DNA of 64,000 nt from assembly GCA_944323695.1 (NCBI GenBank), contig CALUTI010000008.1, positions 27,931 through 91,930 of the forward strand. Direction: 5' to 3'. A program made the translations under genes and the position numbers. Below are positions 51,043-60,087 of the stretch, piece by piece. Source of the DNA: Candidatus Gastranaerophilales bacterium. GTDB taxonomy: Bacteria > Cyanobacteriota > Vampirovibrionia > Gastranaerophilales > Gastranaerophilaceae. The notes below the pieces were generated by a model. That model had not been told where the DNA came from, ran no database searches, and was given only the letters and a program-made list of their open reading frames with translations. Within the stretch, counting starts at the first letter, position 1. Each line of letters begins with the position of its first letter.

Positions 51043-52116
51043 CTACGCATCTTTGTTGATGTCTTTAATGCTCAAGGCAATTCGGTGTTCTTGCGGAGTG
51101 AATTTCTTAATAAGAACTTCCACACTGTCACCGACTTTGAATTGATTAAACGGATTAACGTTTTCTTCAGCCATTTCAGAAACAGGCAATAATGCTTCAA
51201 CGCCAGGGAAAATATTAATAAATGCGCCAAAACCGGTTACTTTATTAACAGTACCTGTAATTACCTGACCTTCTTCAAATTGACCTTCAATCTGCTGCCA
51301 AGGATCTTCACCCATTCTCTTTAAAGACAATGAAATTCTTTTCAATTCGCTGTCAATCTTAATAATTTTGACTTCAATTGTTTCACCCAAAGAAATAACA
51401 TCAGACGGATGTTTGATTCTTGACCATGAAATTTCAGAAATCGGCAGCAAGCCGTCGATTCCGTTGATGTCAACAAATGCGCCGAAGTCTGCAATTCTTA
51501 CAACTTCACCTTTAACAATCTGACCTTCTTCAAGGGTTGATAAGATATTATCAACAACCTGATCGCGCTGTTCAGCAACTGCCAAACGCTGTGAAAGGAT
51601 TAATTTATTTTTCTTAGGATCAGCTTCAAGAACTTTAACTTCAATTTTCTGATCAACCAAACCGTCGAACGGAGTGCCGGTTCTTAATTGAGAAGAAGGA
51701 ATAAATCCTTTTAAATCAGCCACATCAACTAATACACCGCCTTTTACAATTGAAACGACTTTTGCCAAAATAGTATCGCCTTGAACTTTAGCATCGTTCA
51801 ACTGAGCCCAAGCCTGAGCAAATGCAATACGTTTAAGTGACAAAAGCATACCTTCGTCGTCATTTTCTTCTTTCAATACGTAGAATTCTCTTTCGTCGCC
51901 TATTTCAAGAGTTTCTGCACCTTCACCTGACGGAATTTCTTTGCTCGGCAAGAATGCTTCTGTTTTAGCACCGCGAATGCTGATTAAATATCCGTCCTGT
52001 TCTTTTTTTGCAACTGTACCTTCTACGATATCAGCTACTGAATAAGATTTTGAAAAGCTTTCTTCCAAAAGTTTTTCAAATTCATCCATAGATGTTTTTT
52101 CTAATGTTGTTGTCAT
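51043..52116 (-). CDS. rpsA: 30S ribosomal protein S1 with four S1 domains
   Basis: S1 helps load mRNA. From the ATG at 52116 (AGGAGAAC upstream) the product has 357 residues and four S1 domains, with KVVSIVKGGVLVDVADLKGF, VRIADFGAFVDINGIDGLLP and VTGFGAFINIFPGVEALLPV. E. coli S1 has six, and four is usual in Cyanobacteria and Firmicutes relatives. A frame open nine codons upstream lacks a ribosome site. It lies downstream of ispH, a pairing or fusion seen in several phyla. Confidence 0.93.
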   Translation of the reverse strand: MTTTLEKTSMDEFEKLLEESFSKSYSVADIVEGTVAKKEQDGYLISIRGAKTEAFLPSKEIPSGEGAETLEIGDEREFYVLKEENDDEGMLLSLKRIAFAQAWAQLNDAKVQGDTILAKVVSIVKGGVLVDVADLKGFIPSSQLRTGTPFDGLVDQKIEVKVLEADPKKNKLILSQRLAVAEQRDQVVDNILSTLEEGQIVKGEVVRIADFGAFVDINGIDGLLPISEISWSRIKHPSDVISLGETIEVKIIKIDSELKRISLSLKRMGEDPWQQIEGQFEEGQVITGTVNKVTGFGAFINIFPGVEALLPVSEMAEENVNPFNQFKVGDSVEVLIKKFTPQEHRIALSIKDINKDA

Positions 52117-52198
52117 TTTATTGTTCTCCTTTTCGTTTGTCATTCTAAACTTATTTCAAAATCTCCGCCAACAGCGCGACACTGAAATAAATTCAGGG

Positions 52199-53068
52199 TT
52201 ACATGGTACTTTTTATAGACAAAATAACTTTTTCTATAACTTCCTGCGGGGTAGAAGCGCCCGCTGTAATTGAAATCTTTTCTGAATTTTTGATTAAATC
52301 GCTGTAAGCTTCCAGCTCCTCATCATTTTCAATATGAATTGTTTTTGTAATATCTTTAAGAATTTCAGCCAAATGCGTTGTGTTGGCACTTTTTTTAGAA
52401 CCCACAACAATCATAAGATTGCTTGTCTGCGCAAGTTCTTTGGCCTCTGTCTGGCGCATGGAAGTGCTTGCGCAAATTGTATTTACGACATGCAATTCTT
52501 TTGCAATTGTAGTTAAATACTCCACAATAGGAGTCAAAGTTGTAATTCTTTGCGTTGTTTGAACAACAACCCCGATTTTTCTGTGAGATTTTAATTCTGC
52601 GTCAATAGGTTTTAACTTTTCAACAGAGCTTGCAACAACCACTTTATCAGTATATAATTCTGCATTTGCCTTTATTGCAATAACTTCAGGGTGCTCGGAT
52701 TTGCCGACAATTACGACATAATAACCATCTTTTGCTAATTCAACAGCCTTTTGTTGAACTTTTTTAACGTCAGGGCAGGTTAAATCTACCGGTTCAAAGC
52801 CTGCTTGTTTAATTTTTTCAATAACCTGCGGGCTTTCGCCATGGCTTCGGATAACACAAATCCCCTCACCTTTTTCGGGGATTTCGGTGAGAGTTTTTAT
52901 CCCTAAATTTTCCAATTCATGGATAACCTGAGTGTTATGGATAAGTTCACCCAGCACAAAAACATTCTTATCAGGGTTTTCTGCTTTTAATTTTTTAGCG
53001 GTTTCAACGGCTCTTTTTACACCGTAGCAAAATCCCGCGTGTTTTGCTAAAATTATTTCTTTCGGCAA
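52199..53068 (-). CDS. ispH: 4-hydroxy-3-methylbut-2-enyl diphosphate reductase
   Basis: IspH (LytB) makes IPP and DMAPP in the last step of the MEP isoprenoid pathway with an iron-sulfur cluster. The 289-residue product has cluster Cys in AKHAGFCYGVKRAVETA, DLTCPDVKKVQ and NTICASTSMRQTEA, and IRSHGESPQV. It starts with TTG and ends with VIEKVILSI. The other MEP genes are elsewhere. Confidence 0.96.
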   Translation of the reverse strand: MPKEIILAKHAGFCYGVKRAVETAKKLKAENPDKNVFVLGELIHNTQVIHELENLGIKTLTEIPEKGEGICVIRSHGESPQVIEKIKQAGFEPVDLTCPDVKKVQQKAVELAKDGYYVVIVGKSEHPEVIAIKANAELYTDKVVVASSVEKLKPIDAELKSHRKIGVVVQTTQRITTLTPIVEYLTTIAKELHVVNTICASTSMRQTEAKELAQTSNLMIVVGSKKSANTTHLAEILKDITKTIHIENDEELEAYSDLIKNSEKISITAGASTPQEVIEKVILSIKSTM

Positions 53069-53131
53069 TTTAAAATTGTCTTCTTTCTATTGGACTTGCG
53101 ATTTTTCCTTAATAAAGGATTATTTTAATGA

Positions 53132-53156
53132 GATTCTGAAACGAGTTCAGAATGAC
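53132..53156. repeat. Palindromic repeat upstream of ispH
   Basis: ATTCTGAAACGAGTTCAGAATGACA is one variant of the CTGAACTTGTTTCAG family seen at five other sites. Here it is in the upstream gap between ispH and the 834-residue gene. Confidence 0.75.
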
Positions 53157-53205
53157 AAAAAAATGAACCGCTGTAAGACAATTAAATAATAAACATAAGC
53201 AAAAA

Positions 53206-55710
53206 TCAACCTATTCTTTCAAAATCAAAAGTTTTTTTGGATTTACCGGCATTTTGCCTGTCTTCTCCAAGAACAGTATCTTGAGTCATCTTATTAAATT
53301 CTTCCGGATGATACATCATATATTCTCTAAGCTGAGCGCGTGTTTTATCACCGCTGCTGTTCATATATTTAATAGCAGACGTTTTAACAACAGGAGAACA
53401 TTCTTTAAATACTTCTATCCCTCTGCCGTTGTCAACAAACATCGGCACCAATTCAGGGAAATTATCGCATATTTTTACCGGTAATTTTTCAAATAATTTT
53501 TTCGGTAATGCTCTTAAAACATTCTGCTGCTCTTGCCTTGTTAAATACCTGAAGTTTTCAACAGCCTGCTCATGCGTAAGCTCACCGCGGTGAGTTTCTA
53601 TTGTATTATAAGTCTTTTTGGCATTCGCCGACAAATCCTCATAAGAAACCGTATTTACAGTTATATTTTGATTATTAACAACAGTATTTGTTACCGGACT
53701 ATTATTAGATATTTCGGAATACGAATTATTTGTTTTTATATCAGATGAATCTTTAGGTGCAGGCGGCTCTGTTCTGATTGCGTCCGTCAAATTTTCCTTG
53801 CCGAGAGATTTGGTGTAATCGCTTGCCCAATCTCTTACGCTTTCGTCCAATTTATAGATATTATTTGCGGCGTATTCCTGAACCTCATCGAATTTTGATG
53901 ACATAACAATCTTGTAGATGTCATCCTGGTTTTCCGCGTCAACCCCGGATGCGTTTGCATCAGCCAAACCTTTTTGAACTTCTACAGCATCCGCATCAGA
54001 TAAATATTGAGTTGCATCCATTGTGTTCTGCGCAAACGGCACCTGCGCATCTTTTTCTATAATTTTTTCTGCCAAGGCGTCATTAAAACCATGCAGTGCA
54101 AATTTATCACCGGATCCCTTTTCTAGATATGCTTCTTGCGATTTTACCTGAACATCCGCAGAAGCACCTTCCAAACCACGTTTTACCTGATCTTGTCTTG
54201 TGGAATTATTGCGGATATTATTAATCATCGCAAAATATTTAATTCGATCTTCATCATTAGAGGCAGATTTAACCAATTCATGAAATTTATTTTGAACAGC
54301 ATCCGGAGCTTTTGAAGAAATTAATTCTACAGCATTATCACGACCATCTCTAGCCATAGCTTTACCAGAGATAACTGCAGCATCTGTGCATTCCGGAGAT
54401 GCTGCGGCGGCGGCATTCATAAAGTTTGTAATGCCTATAGTCTGTTGATCGTCAAACTCTTCTGTTCCGTTTTGTTCTAAATAATCAGCTGAACCGTTCA
54501 ACACATTGGTCATTTCATGACTAACACCATTTTCAAACATTGTCTGCAATGCCTTTTGGTCCATACCCCAATGAGCTATCAAATGTGCCACATATTCCGG
54601 TTTTTCCTTATAGATTGCCAAAAGAATAGCCTCTCTGGCGTATTTTTTCTCTTTATCAGAAAGCCCTGCTAATTTGTCATTTTCTATATAACTTATAAAA
54701 GCTTCGCAGCGGTCATGTTTATTAAGATTATTACCGCGTATTTGATTATTAAATTCCGAAAGAATACCTTCATACGAATTTTTGACGCCGCTTTTTTCAA
54801 GTTGTTCATTTGTTTTTTCTAATACTATAGACAATGCCTGATCATCAGAATTCTTTTTTATAGAATATTCAAACTTTACGGCTTCATCTTTAAATTCTTT
54901 AAGTTTAGCTTCTAATTCTGAATTTTCAGGATTAGCATCAACTTCTTTCTGAAGATTTTCAATCTTTCCTTGAAGAAAATTATATTGTTTAGTTTGCACT
55001 TCAATGCGCAGTCCAAGCTGTTGAGAATATGATAAGTTTTGTATATCTTCGTCGCTGAAACCGGTTTCAATCATCACGGCAAAATCAGTCATGACGCGAC
55101 TTCTAATTCTTTCTTTTCTGTTCTCGGGCATGTTTGCCCATTTTTCATCGGAAAAACCGCGTATTTTTTTTATACGATTATCTAAAAGTTCTAACCTTGC
55201 AGCTGCTTTTTGATCTTCGGGTATATCTTTTAAATGTTCATTCATTTTCGCCTGAACATAGGCGACTCTCTGTTCCGGAGACATTTCCCGCCAGGCTTTT
55301 TCTGTTATAGTTGGTTTAGGAGTATCGTCACGCTTAATAATGCTGTTTTCTTTATTCTGGACTTCGGCCTTTACTTCCACAGGATTTTCTATTGATGTCA
55401 ATTTGCCATCTGCGGCTTCTGTTGTTGTTTTTTCAATAGATAAACCAGGTATTCCAAAATTAGTTTTATCAGCAGGATTTTTAATTTGATTAATCTTATT
55501 ATTTACTTCAGCTTTTTCCTCCGGCGTAAGCAAAGCATATTTTTCTGGTGTTAAACCCAATAACTTTAATAATTCGTCATCAATAGCAACAGGCACAATA
55601 GTATTTTTTGAACTTTCAGCAGTAGAAACTGGCGTAACAGAGCCTGCAGGATTTATTTGCGCCTGCTGCACATTCACATTCTGTTTAATTGTACCGTCAC
55701 CAAAAGCCAT
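53206..55710 (-). CDS. Large hypothetical helical protein, 834 residues
   Basis: I do not recognise a family. The protein starts MAFGDGTIKQNVNVQQAQIN with no signal peptide. A middle of repeated helical motifs (LTPEEKAEVNNKINQIK; MSPEQRVAYVQAKMNEHLKD; RLELLDNRIKKIRGFSDEKW) suggests several copies of a short helical unit. After residue 650 there is an Asn/Ser-rich stretch (NNSYSEISNNSPVTNTVVNN), then a C-terminal helical domain (EQAVENFRYLTRQEQQNVLR). Size, charge and repetitive helices suggest a cytoskeletal, surface or secreted filament-like role, but this is inference. It lies next to another lineage-specific gene. Confidence 0.65.
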   Translation of the reverse strand: MAFGDGTIKQNVNVQQAQINPAGSVTPVSTAESSKNTIVPVAIDDELLKLLGLTPEKYALLTPEEKAEVNNKINQIKNPADKTNFGIPGLSIEKTTTEAADGKLTSIENPVEVKAEVQNKENSIIKRDDTPKPTITEKAWREMSPEQRVAYVQAKMNEHLKDIPEDQKAAARLELLDNRIKKIRGFSDEKWANMPENRKERIRSRVMTDFAVMIETGFSDEDIQNLSYSQQLGLRIEVQTKQYNFLQGKIENLQKEVDANPENSELEAKLKEFKDEAVKFEYSIKKNSDDQALSIVLEKTNEQLEKSGVKNSYEGILSEFNNQIRGNNLNKHDRCEAFISYIENDKLAGLSDKEKKYAREAILLAIYKEKPEYVAHLIAHWGMDQKALQTMFENGVSHEMTNVLNGSADYLEQNGTEEFDDQQTIGITNFMNAAAAASPECTDAAVISGKAMARDGRDNAVELISSKAPDAVQNKFHELVKSASNDEDRIKYFAMINNIRNNSTRQDQVKRGLEGASADVQVKSQEAYLEKGSGDKFALHGFNDALAEKIIEKDAQVPFAQNTMDATQYLSDADAVEVQKGLADANASGVDAENQDDIYKIVMSSKFDEVQEYAANNIYKLDESVRDWASDYTKSLGKENLTDAIRTEPPAPKDSSDIKTNNSYSEISNNSPVTNTVVNNQNITVNTVSYEDLSANAKKTYNTIETHRGELTHEQAVENFRYLTRQEQQNVLRALPKKLFEKLPVKICDNFPELVPMFVDNGRGIEVFKECSPVVKTSAIKYMNSSGDKTRAQLREYMMYHPEEFNKMTQDTVLGEDRQNAGKSKKTFDFERIG

Positions 55711-55805
55711 TATTTTCTCTCTGTTTTTAACACTTATTTATATAAAAACATGCTAAAAGGCTCTATTTCAGCATGTTTTTATGTTGTTACATTTATTTAC
55801 ATATA

Positions 55806-56924
55806 TTATTCATCACCCAACACCAGATTAGATACATGTTGATTAACTTTGACAGCGAATTTCGAATTATTATTATAAGCAGAATCTTGCAGAGCCTTTA
55901 CAATTTCAGCGCCTAATATATCATCACATATAATAAAACTATAAAGATCTAAATGATTTCTATTTAAATCAGATATTTCATCACCTGAGCCAAGTTCGAT
56001 TGCTGTTATTGTAGCTGTATTCATCGCATTATCTATACCGTGTATTTTCCCGTCAATAAATGTAACGCCCCTTACATTAAAGTCCCAATTGCTACCTTCG
56101 GGCAATAGTGTTAAAACTTCAAAGTCACTTTTATTTTCATCATAATCATAAAATCCGAGTTTATAATTTCCGAATGGTGTTTGGATCAATTTATCAGGTT
56201 TAACTTTATCCAGGTCTGTCATACCATCACCTGTGTGCTTTTGTGTATACTTAAACGATGAAACGGTTCTTGCATGATCGTCATTTATAAAATCATCGTC
56301 AACAAAAAGCAGATCACCTTTTTCGTTAGCGACAATCAAATTACTATGATCTTTGCGAACTCCTTTGATATTACTTTGATTTGTTGGCTGAGAGATAACT
56401 GCTTCAACATAACTTACAATATTCGGATCTAAAAAACTAAATCGTTCTTTTTCGCCATTAAGTTCGGTCTCGCATATAAGTTCCTTAAGGCGTATAGGAC
56501 CCTCTTTTGCACCGTTTTCATTGTAAAAATAGATTTCTCTATCAACAAGATCTTTAGCTTCAAAGGTACTCTCACCAACTTTTAACACTATTTGATCAAA
56601 GCTGTCAGTGCCGCCTTTCGTGTTAAATGCCATTACTGCAACCTTTGACCCATTTTGAGATGTAAAACCTTCCGCATACATAAGCACTCGGCTCTGCGAC
56701 TGCGGAGCTTCAGCAAGCTCAATTGTGTGTGCATTGCTCTCTGCACGCATAATATTTTCCGCATTTGTCGTGGTTAAAGGACTCATTGCTATCAAAACCG
56801 CCAGCGGAACCGCTTTTACCGGACTTGTAACATTATGATTTTTTGCAGGTTTTTCACCGCGTTTTCCAAAACTTATATTTGAATAACCCTTATTCGTAAC
56901 ACTTGATAATGCCTGAATTGCCAT
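55806..56924 (-). CDS. Hypothetical protein with N-terminal SFGK motif and hydrophobic segment
   Basis: Unknown family. The 372-residue product starts MAIQALSSVTNKGYSNISFG, with SFGKRGEK at residues 18-25. After a basic stretch comes a short hydrophobic segment (VKAVPLAVLIAMSPLTTTNA) that could be a late signal or anchor. The rest is a beta-rich region with NLIVANEKGDLLFVDDDF, GNYKLGFYDYDEN and VRGVTFIDGKIHG, which could be a repeated beta fold. The ribosome site GGGAG precedes the ATG. The FG motif before the hydrophobic segment is shared in position and style with other window proteins. Confidence 0.62.
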   Translation of the reverse strand: MAIQALSSVTNKGYSNISFGKRGEKPAKNHNVTSPVKAVPLAVLIAMSPLTTTNAENIMRAESNAHTIELAEAPQSQSRVLMYAEGFTSQNGSKVAVMAFNTKGGTDSFDQIVLKVGESTFEAKDLVDREIYFYNENGAKEGPIRLKELICETELNGEKERFSFLDPNIVSYVEAVISQPTNQSNIKGVRKDHSNLIVANEKGDLLFVDDDFINDDHARTVSSFKYTQKHTGDGMTDLDKVKPDKLIQTPFGNYKLGFYDYDENKSDFEVLTLLPEGSNWDFNVRGVTFIDGKIHGIDNAMNTATITAIELGSGDEISDLNRNHLDLYSFIICDDILGAEIVKALQDSAYNNNSKFAVKVNQHVSNLVLGDE

Positions 56925-57294
56925 AACAACTCCCTGTTTTTAGTACTTTTTCTCTATAAAGCACCTAAAAACCTTTTTTGCTACCATTATTATTTAATTT
57001 TCTTAATTCACTAACCTTTTGCGCCTATTATAACAATGTTTTTCGGATTTGTAAAGAGTTGTATACAAATTTAATATATCTTAACGATATCCTGAATTTT
57101 ACACAGGATACATTGAATATTGTCATGCTGAACTTGTTTCAGCATCTCTCTAATACGAGACCCTGAAACAAGTTCAGGGTGACATTTTATGTTTTCCGGT
57201 CGCTATATATGCCCACAAACTTTTTTCGCTTGTAATCCGCAAATGTTTGTAATACACTTGTTGTGTGTAAAATTTTTTAAGAAGGAGAACTCAA
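56925..57294. other. Gene-free region upstream of fba with paired palindromic repeats
   Basis: Apart from the repeats at 57121-57184, this 370-base stretch holds the AGAAGGAG site of fba and ACAAAC...GTTTGT and ACAC-TTGTT-GTGT inverted repeats at 57210-57270. No clear promoter is seen. Confidence 0.4.
57121..57184. repeat. Two head-to-head copies of the CTGAACTTGTTTCAG palindrome
   Basis: TGTCATGCTGAACTTGTTTC... (57121-57148) and ...GAAACAAGTTCAGGGTGACA (57157-57184) are inverted copies separated by eight bases, so the whole can fold into one long hairpin. Confidence 0.8.
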
Positions 57295-58254
57295 ATGAGT
57301 GAAAGAAAATTAGTTGGAACAGGAGAAATGTTCAAAAAAGCATTAGCAGGCGGTTATGCTATTGGTGCTTACAACGTTAACAACATGGAAATTCTTCAAG
57401 GTATTGCAGAAGCTGCTGAAGAAACTCAATCACCTATCATTCTTCAAGTATCTGCAGGCGCAAGAAAATATGCTAACCAAACTTACTTAATCAAATTGGT
57501 TGAAGCTGCTTTGGCTACAACAACTGTACCTATCGCATTACACCTTGACCACGGTGCTGATTTTGAAATTTGTAAAGCTTGTATCGACGGCGGATTTTCT
57601 TCAGTTATGATTGACGGTTCAAGATTCCCGTTGGAAGAAAACATTAAATTAACAAAACAGGTTGTAGATTACGCTCACCCGCGCGGAGTTTCAGTTGAAG
57701 CTGAACTTGGTAAACTCGCAGGTGTTGAAGATGATGTTAAAGTTCATGCTAAAGATTCAACTTACACTGACCCTGCAGAAGCAGCAAGATTTGTTAAAGA
57801 AACAGGCTGCGATTCTTTAGCTGTTGCAATCGGAACTTCTCACGGCGCTTACAAATTCAAAGGCGAAGCTAAACTTGACTTTGAAAGATTAGCTGAAATT
57901 AAAAAAGCTGTTAATGAAGCTGTAGGCTACGATTTTCCGTTAGTTCTTCACGGTTCTTCATCAGTTCCTAAAGAATTTGTTGAAAAATGCAACAAATTCG
58001 GCGGTAACTTACCGGATGCACAAGGTGTTCCTGAAGATATGTTAGCTTATGCTTCTAAACATGGTGTTGCTAAAATTAACATCGATACAGATTTAAGATT
58101 GGCAATGACTTCAACCATCAGAGAATTCTTTATTGAACATCCTGAAAAATTCGACCCGAGAGAATATATGGGACCCGGCAGAACTGCTGTTAAAGAAATG
58201 GTTATGCACAAAATGCGCGACGTTTTAGGTACAGCAGGACACGCTAAAGACTAA
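57295..58254 (+). CDS. fba: Class II fructose-bisphosphate aldolase
   Basis: This zinc aldolase cleaves fructose 1,6-bisphosphate in glycolysis. The 319-residue product has AIGAYNVNNMEILQGI, IALHLDHGADFEICKACIDG (zinc His), DGSRFPLEENI, GTSHGAYKF, LVLHGSSSVPKEFV and KINIDTDLRLAMT. It fits the class IIB branch. AGAAGGAG lies before the ATG and a strong terminator follows. It is monocistronic. Confidence 0.97.
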   Translation: MSERKLVGTGEMFKKALAGGYAIGAYNVNNMEILQGIAEAAEETQSPIILQVSAGARKYANQTYLIKLVEAALATTTVPIALHLDHGADFEICKACIDGGFSSVMIDGSRFPLEENIKLTKQVVDYAHPRGVSVEAELGKLAGVEDDVKVHAKDSTYTDPAEAARFVKETGCDSLAVAIGTSHGAYKFKGEAKLDFERLAEIKKAVNEAVGYDFPLVLHGSSSVPKEFVEKCNKFGGNLPDAQGVPEDMLAYASKHGVAKINIDTDLRLAMTSTIREFFIEHPEKFDPREYMGPGRTAVKEMVMHKMRDVLGTAGHAKD

Positions 58255-58267
58255 TTATCTAACTATA

Positions 58268-58299
58268 AAAAAAGACCGCTTTTTCAAGCGGTCTTTTTT
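58268..58299 (+). terminator. Terminator of fba
   Basis: The stem AAAAGACCGCTT-TTTC-AAGCGGTCTTTT is followed by more T. Its A run also lets it serve the convergent gene. Confidence 0.92.
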
Positions 58300-58316
58300 T
58301 TTATGAAATACTCACA

Positions 58317-59870
58317 CTATGCAGTCATTTCTAATTTTGATTGTGCCAATTTATATTCCATAATGTCTTTTTTAGACTGCATCCGGATTTCGCGGATTTG
58401 TTGTTTTGTTTGTTGTCTTATGGCTTTAATATCTTGTCTATATTGATTTCTTTGTTCACGAATTTCAGCATTTATTGCTTTTTGTTCAGCAGCTTGAGCT
58501 TTTCTTTCTTCCTGTCTTGCCTCAAACTCTATTTGTCTTTCTTTTCTTGCCGCTGCACGTTGTGCCTTTTGTTCTGCACGTTTTGCATCTTTGATTGCTT
58601 TTTGTTCTGCCCATTCAGCTTTTCTTGCTTCCTGCTCTGCCTGATATTCTTGCAATCTTTGTTCTCTTGCGATTGCGCGGTCTTCAGCTTTAATATTTCT
58701 GATTTGAGCACGATATATTCTGTTTTCAGCTTTGTTTTGACGAATTTGTGCCTGAAGTGAGCTTATTGTTGCTGCGCTGTCATCAATATTATCTTCAACG
58801 ACTTTCTGTTTCGGTTGTTCCTTGACAACTTCTTTTGGTTCTTCTTTTGCAACAGGTTCTTCTTTCGGTTGTTCCTCAACAACTTTTTCTGGTTCTTTCT
58901 CAACCACAACCGGTGCAACAGTTTCTTCAGTATTTACTTTGTCGGTTTTGGCTTCTTCAACTTTTTCTGCCGTTTTTTCTTCGGTTTTTTCAGTTTTGGT
59001 TTCGCCGGCAGGGATAACCGGTTGAGTTTCGGTTTTTACTGCTTCTTTTTCTTCGGTAACAACCGGCGGTTGATTTTTTACATTTTCAAATTTTTCATCA
59101 ATTTTGTTTTCTTCGTCTTTCTTACCGTCTTTGCTTAATAATGCTATTCCGCCGCCTAAAAGCAGTGCTGCAGCTGTACCTGCAAGTGCATATTTACCTT
59201 TTGCGCCTTTGAAGAATTTGCCTAATTTGCCAAACTTGCCGCTATTTTCAGCAATTTTAGCCGCTGCCATTTCATCTGCCTTAACAACTCCGGAAATTTC
59301 ACCTTTATGTTTTGCAAGATTTTTGAAGCGTTTAACTTTTTCTTGTTCATTTGCTAATTTCTTTTCTAAATCTGCAATTTTTTCACTCTGGTAGCCGTTA
59401 ATTTTTTCTTGGGCCATATAGTCAGCCTTAACAACTCCGGAAACACCGCTGAATTTTTTCAAACGATCAACTTTAAGTTGTTCTTTTGCTAATTTCTTTT
59501 CAAGTTCCGCAATTTTTTCGCCTTGATATGCATTTATTCTTTCTTGTGCAATATAATCAGCTTTAACGACACCGGACAACCCTTTGTTTAAACCTAATCT
59601 TGATTTAATTTCAGCTTTTTTTGCTTCAAAGTCAACCGTCTGGTTGTTATATTTTACCGGTAAATTAGCACCATTTGAAGGTTGATATTTTACAAGTCCG
59701 CGTTCACCGCCTTCGGTAAGAAGTTTTTGTGATGTTACTTCATTTTTTCCGCTAAGCATTTTTTGCAAATCTGCTTCAAAAGCTGCCTTGATTTCAGCCT
59801 TTCTGTTCAAAGGTACAGGAAGGTTGCTGTTAAAATTGTTTGCATCAAAATTAATTCCATTTGTTCCCAT
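58317..59870 (-). CDS. Large coiled-coil hypothetical protein with triple SGVVKAD repeat and membrane segment
   Basis: Unknown family. From the ATG at 59870 (GGAGG upstream) the product has 517 residues and starts MGTNGINFDANNFNSN. Three repeats beginning SGVVKADYIAQE / SGVVKADYMAQE / SGVVKADEMAAA (about 95-215) alternate with coiled coils. A membrane segment follows (KYALAGTAAALLLGGGIALL), then a Pro/Glu/Lys-rich linker, and a long Arg/Glu/Lys/Ala helix to the end. It looks like a membrane-anchored scaffold. Its MGTNGIN start matches that of the 408-residue protein at 16846-18072. Confidence 0.66.
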   Translation of the reverse strand: MGTNGINFDANNFNSNLPVPLNRKAEIKAAFEADLQKMLSGKNEVTSQKLLTEGGERGLVKYQPSNGANLPVKYNNQTVDFEAKKAEIKSRLGLNKGLSGVVKADYIAQERINAYQGEKIAELEKKLAKEQLKVDRLKKFSGVSGVVKADYMAQEKINGYQSEKIADLEKKLANEQEKVKRFKNLAKHKGEISGVVKADEMAAAKIAENSGKFGKLGKFFKGAKGKYALAGTAAALLLGGGIALLSKDGKKDEENKIDEKFENVKNQPPVVTEEKEAVKTETQPVIPAGETKTEKTEEKTAEKVEEAKTDKVNTEETVAPVVVEKEPEKVVEEQPKEEPVAKEEPKEVVKEQPKQKVVEDNIDDSAATISSLQAQIRQNKAENRIYRAQIRNIKAEDRAIAREQRLQEYQAEQEARKAEWAEQKAIKDAKRAEQKAQRAAARKERQIEFEARQEERKAQAAEQKAINAEIREQRNQYRQDIKAIRQQTKQQIREIRMQSKKDIMEYKLAQSKLEMTA

Positions 59871-60028
59871 AATGTCCTCCAATTTGTTTATTTTTTAAAT
59901 ATCCCCTATGTATGTATTAAAAATTTTTGGATAAAATTATTGACATTAAAGAAAAATATTTTTTTAGATGATACCTCAAATCCCTTATATAATAATGCTT
60001 TAGAACAGTTTACATTTCTTCACATATA

Positions 60029-60056
60029 TAAAAAAGGGACGAATAAATTCGTCCCT
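60029..60056 (-). terminator. Terminator of ftsZ
   Basis: AGGGACGAA-TTTA-TTCGTCCCT with the U run on the downstream side of ftsZ, 31 bases past its stop. Confidence 0.88.
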
Positions 60057-60087
60057 GCTTTTTCATACTTCTTTAATTTTTACATCA

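Noticed and set aside
58341..59394. Several plus-strand frames rich in Phe, Leu, Cys and Ser
   Set aside because: They are shadows of the Glu/Lys/Arg-rich coiled-coil gene on the other strand.
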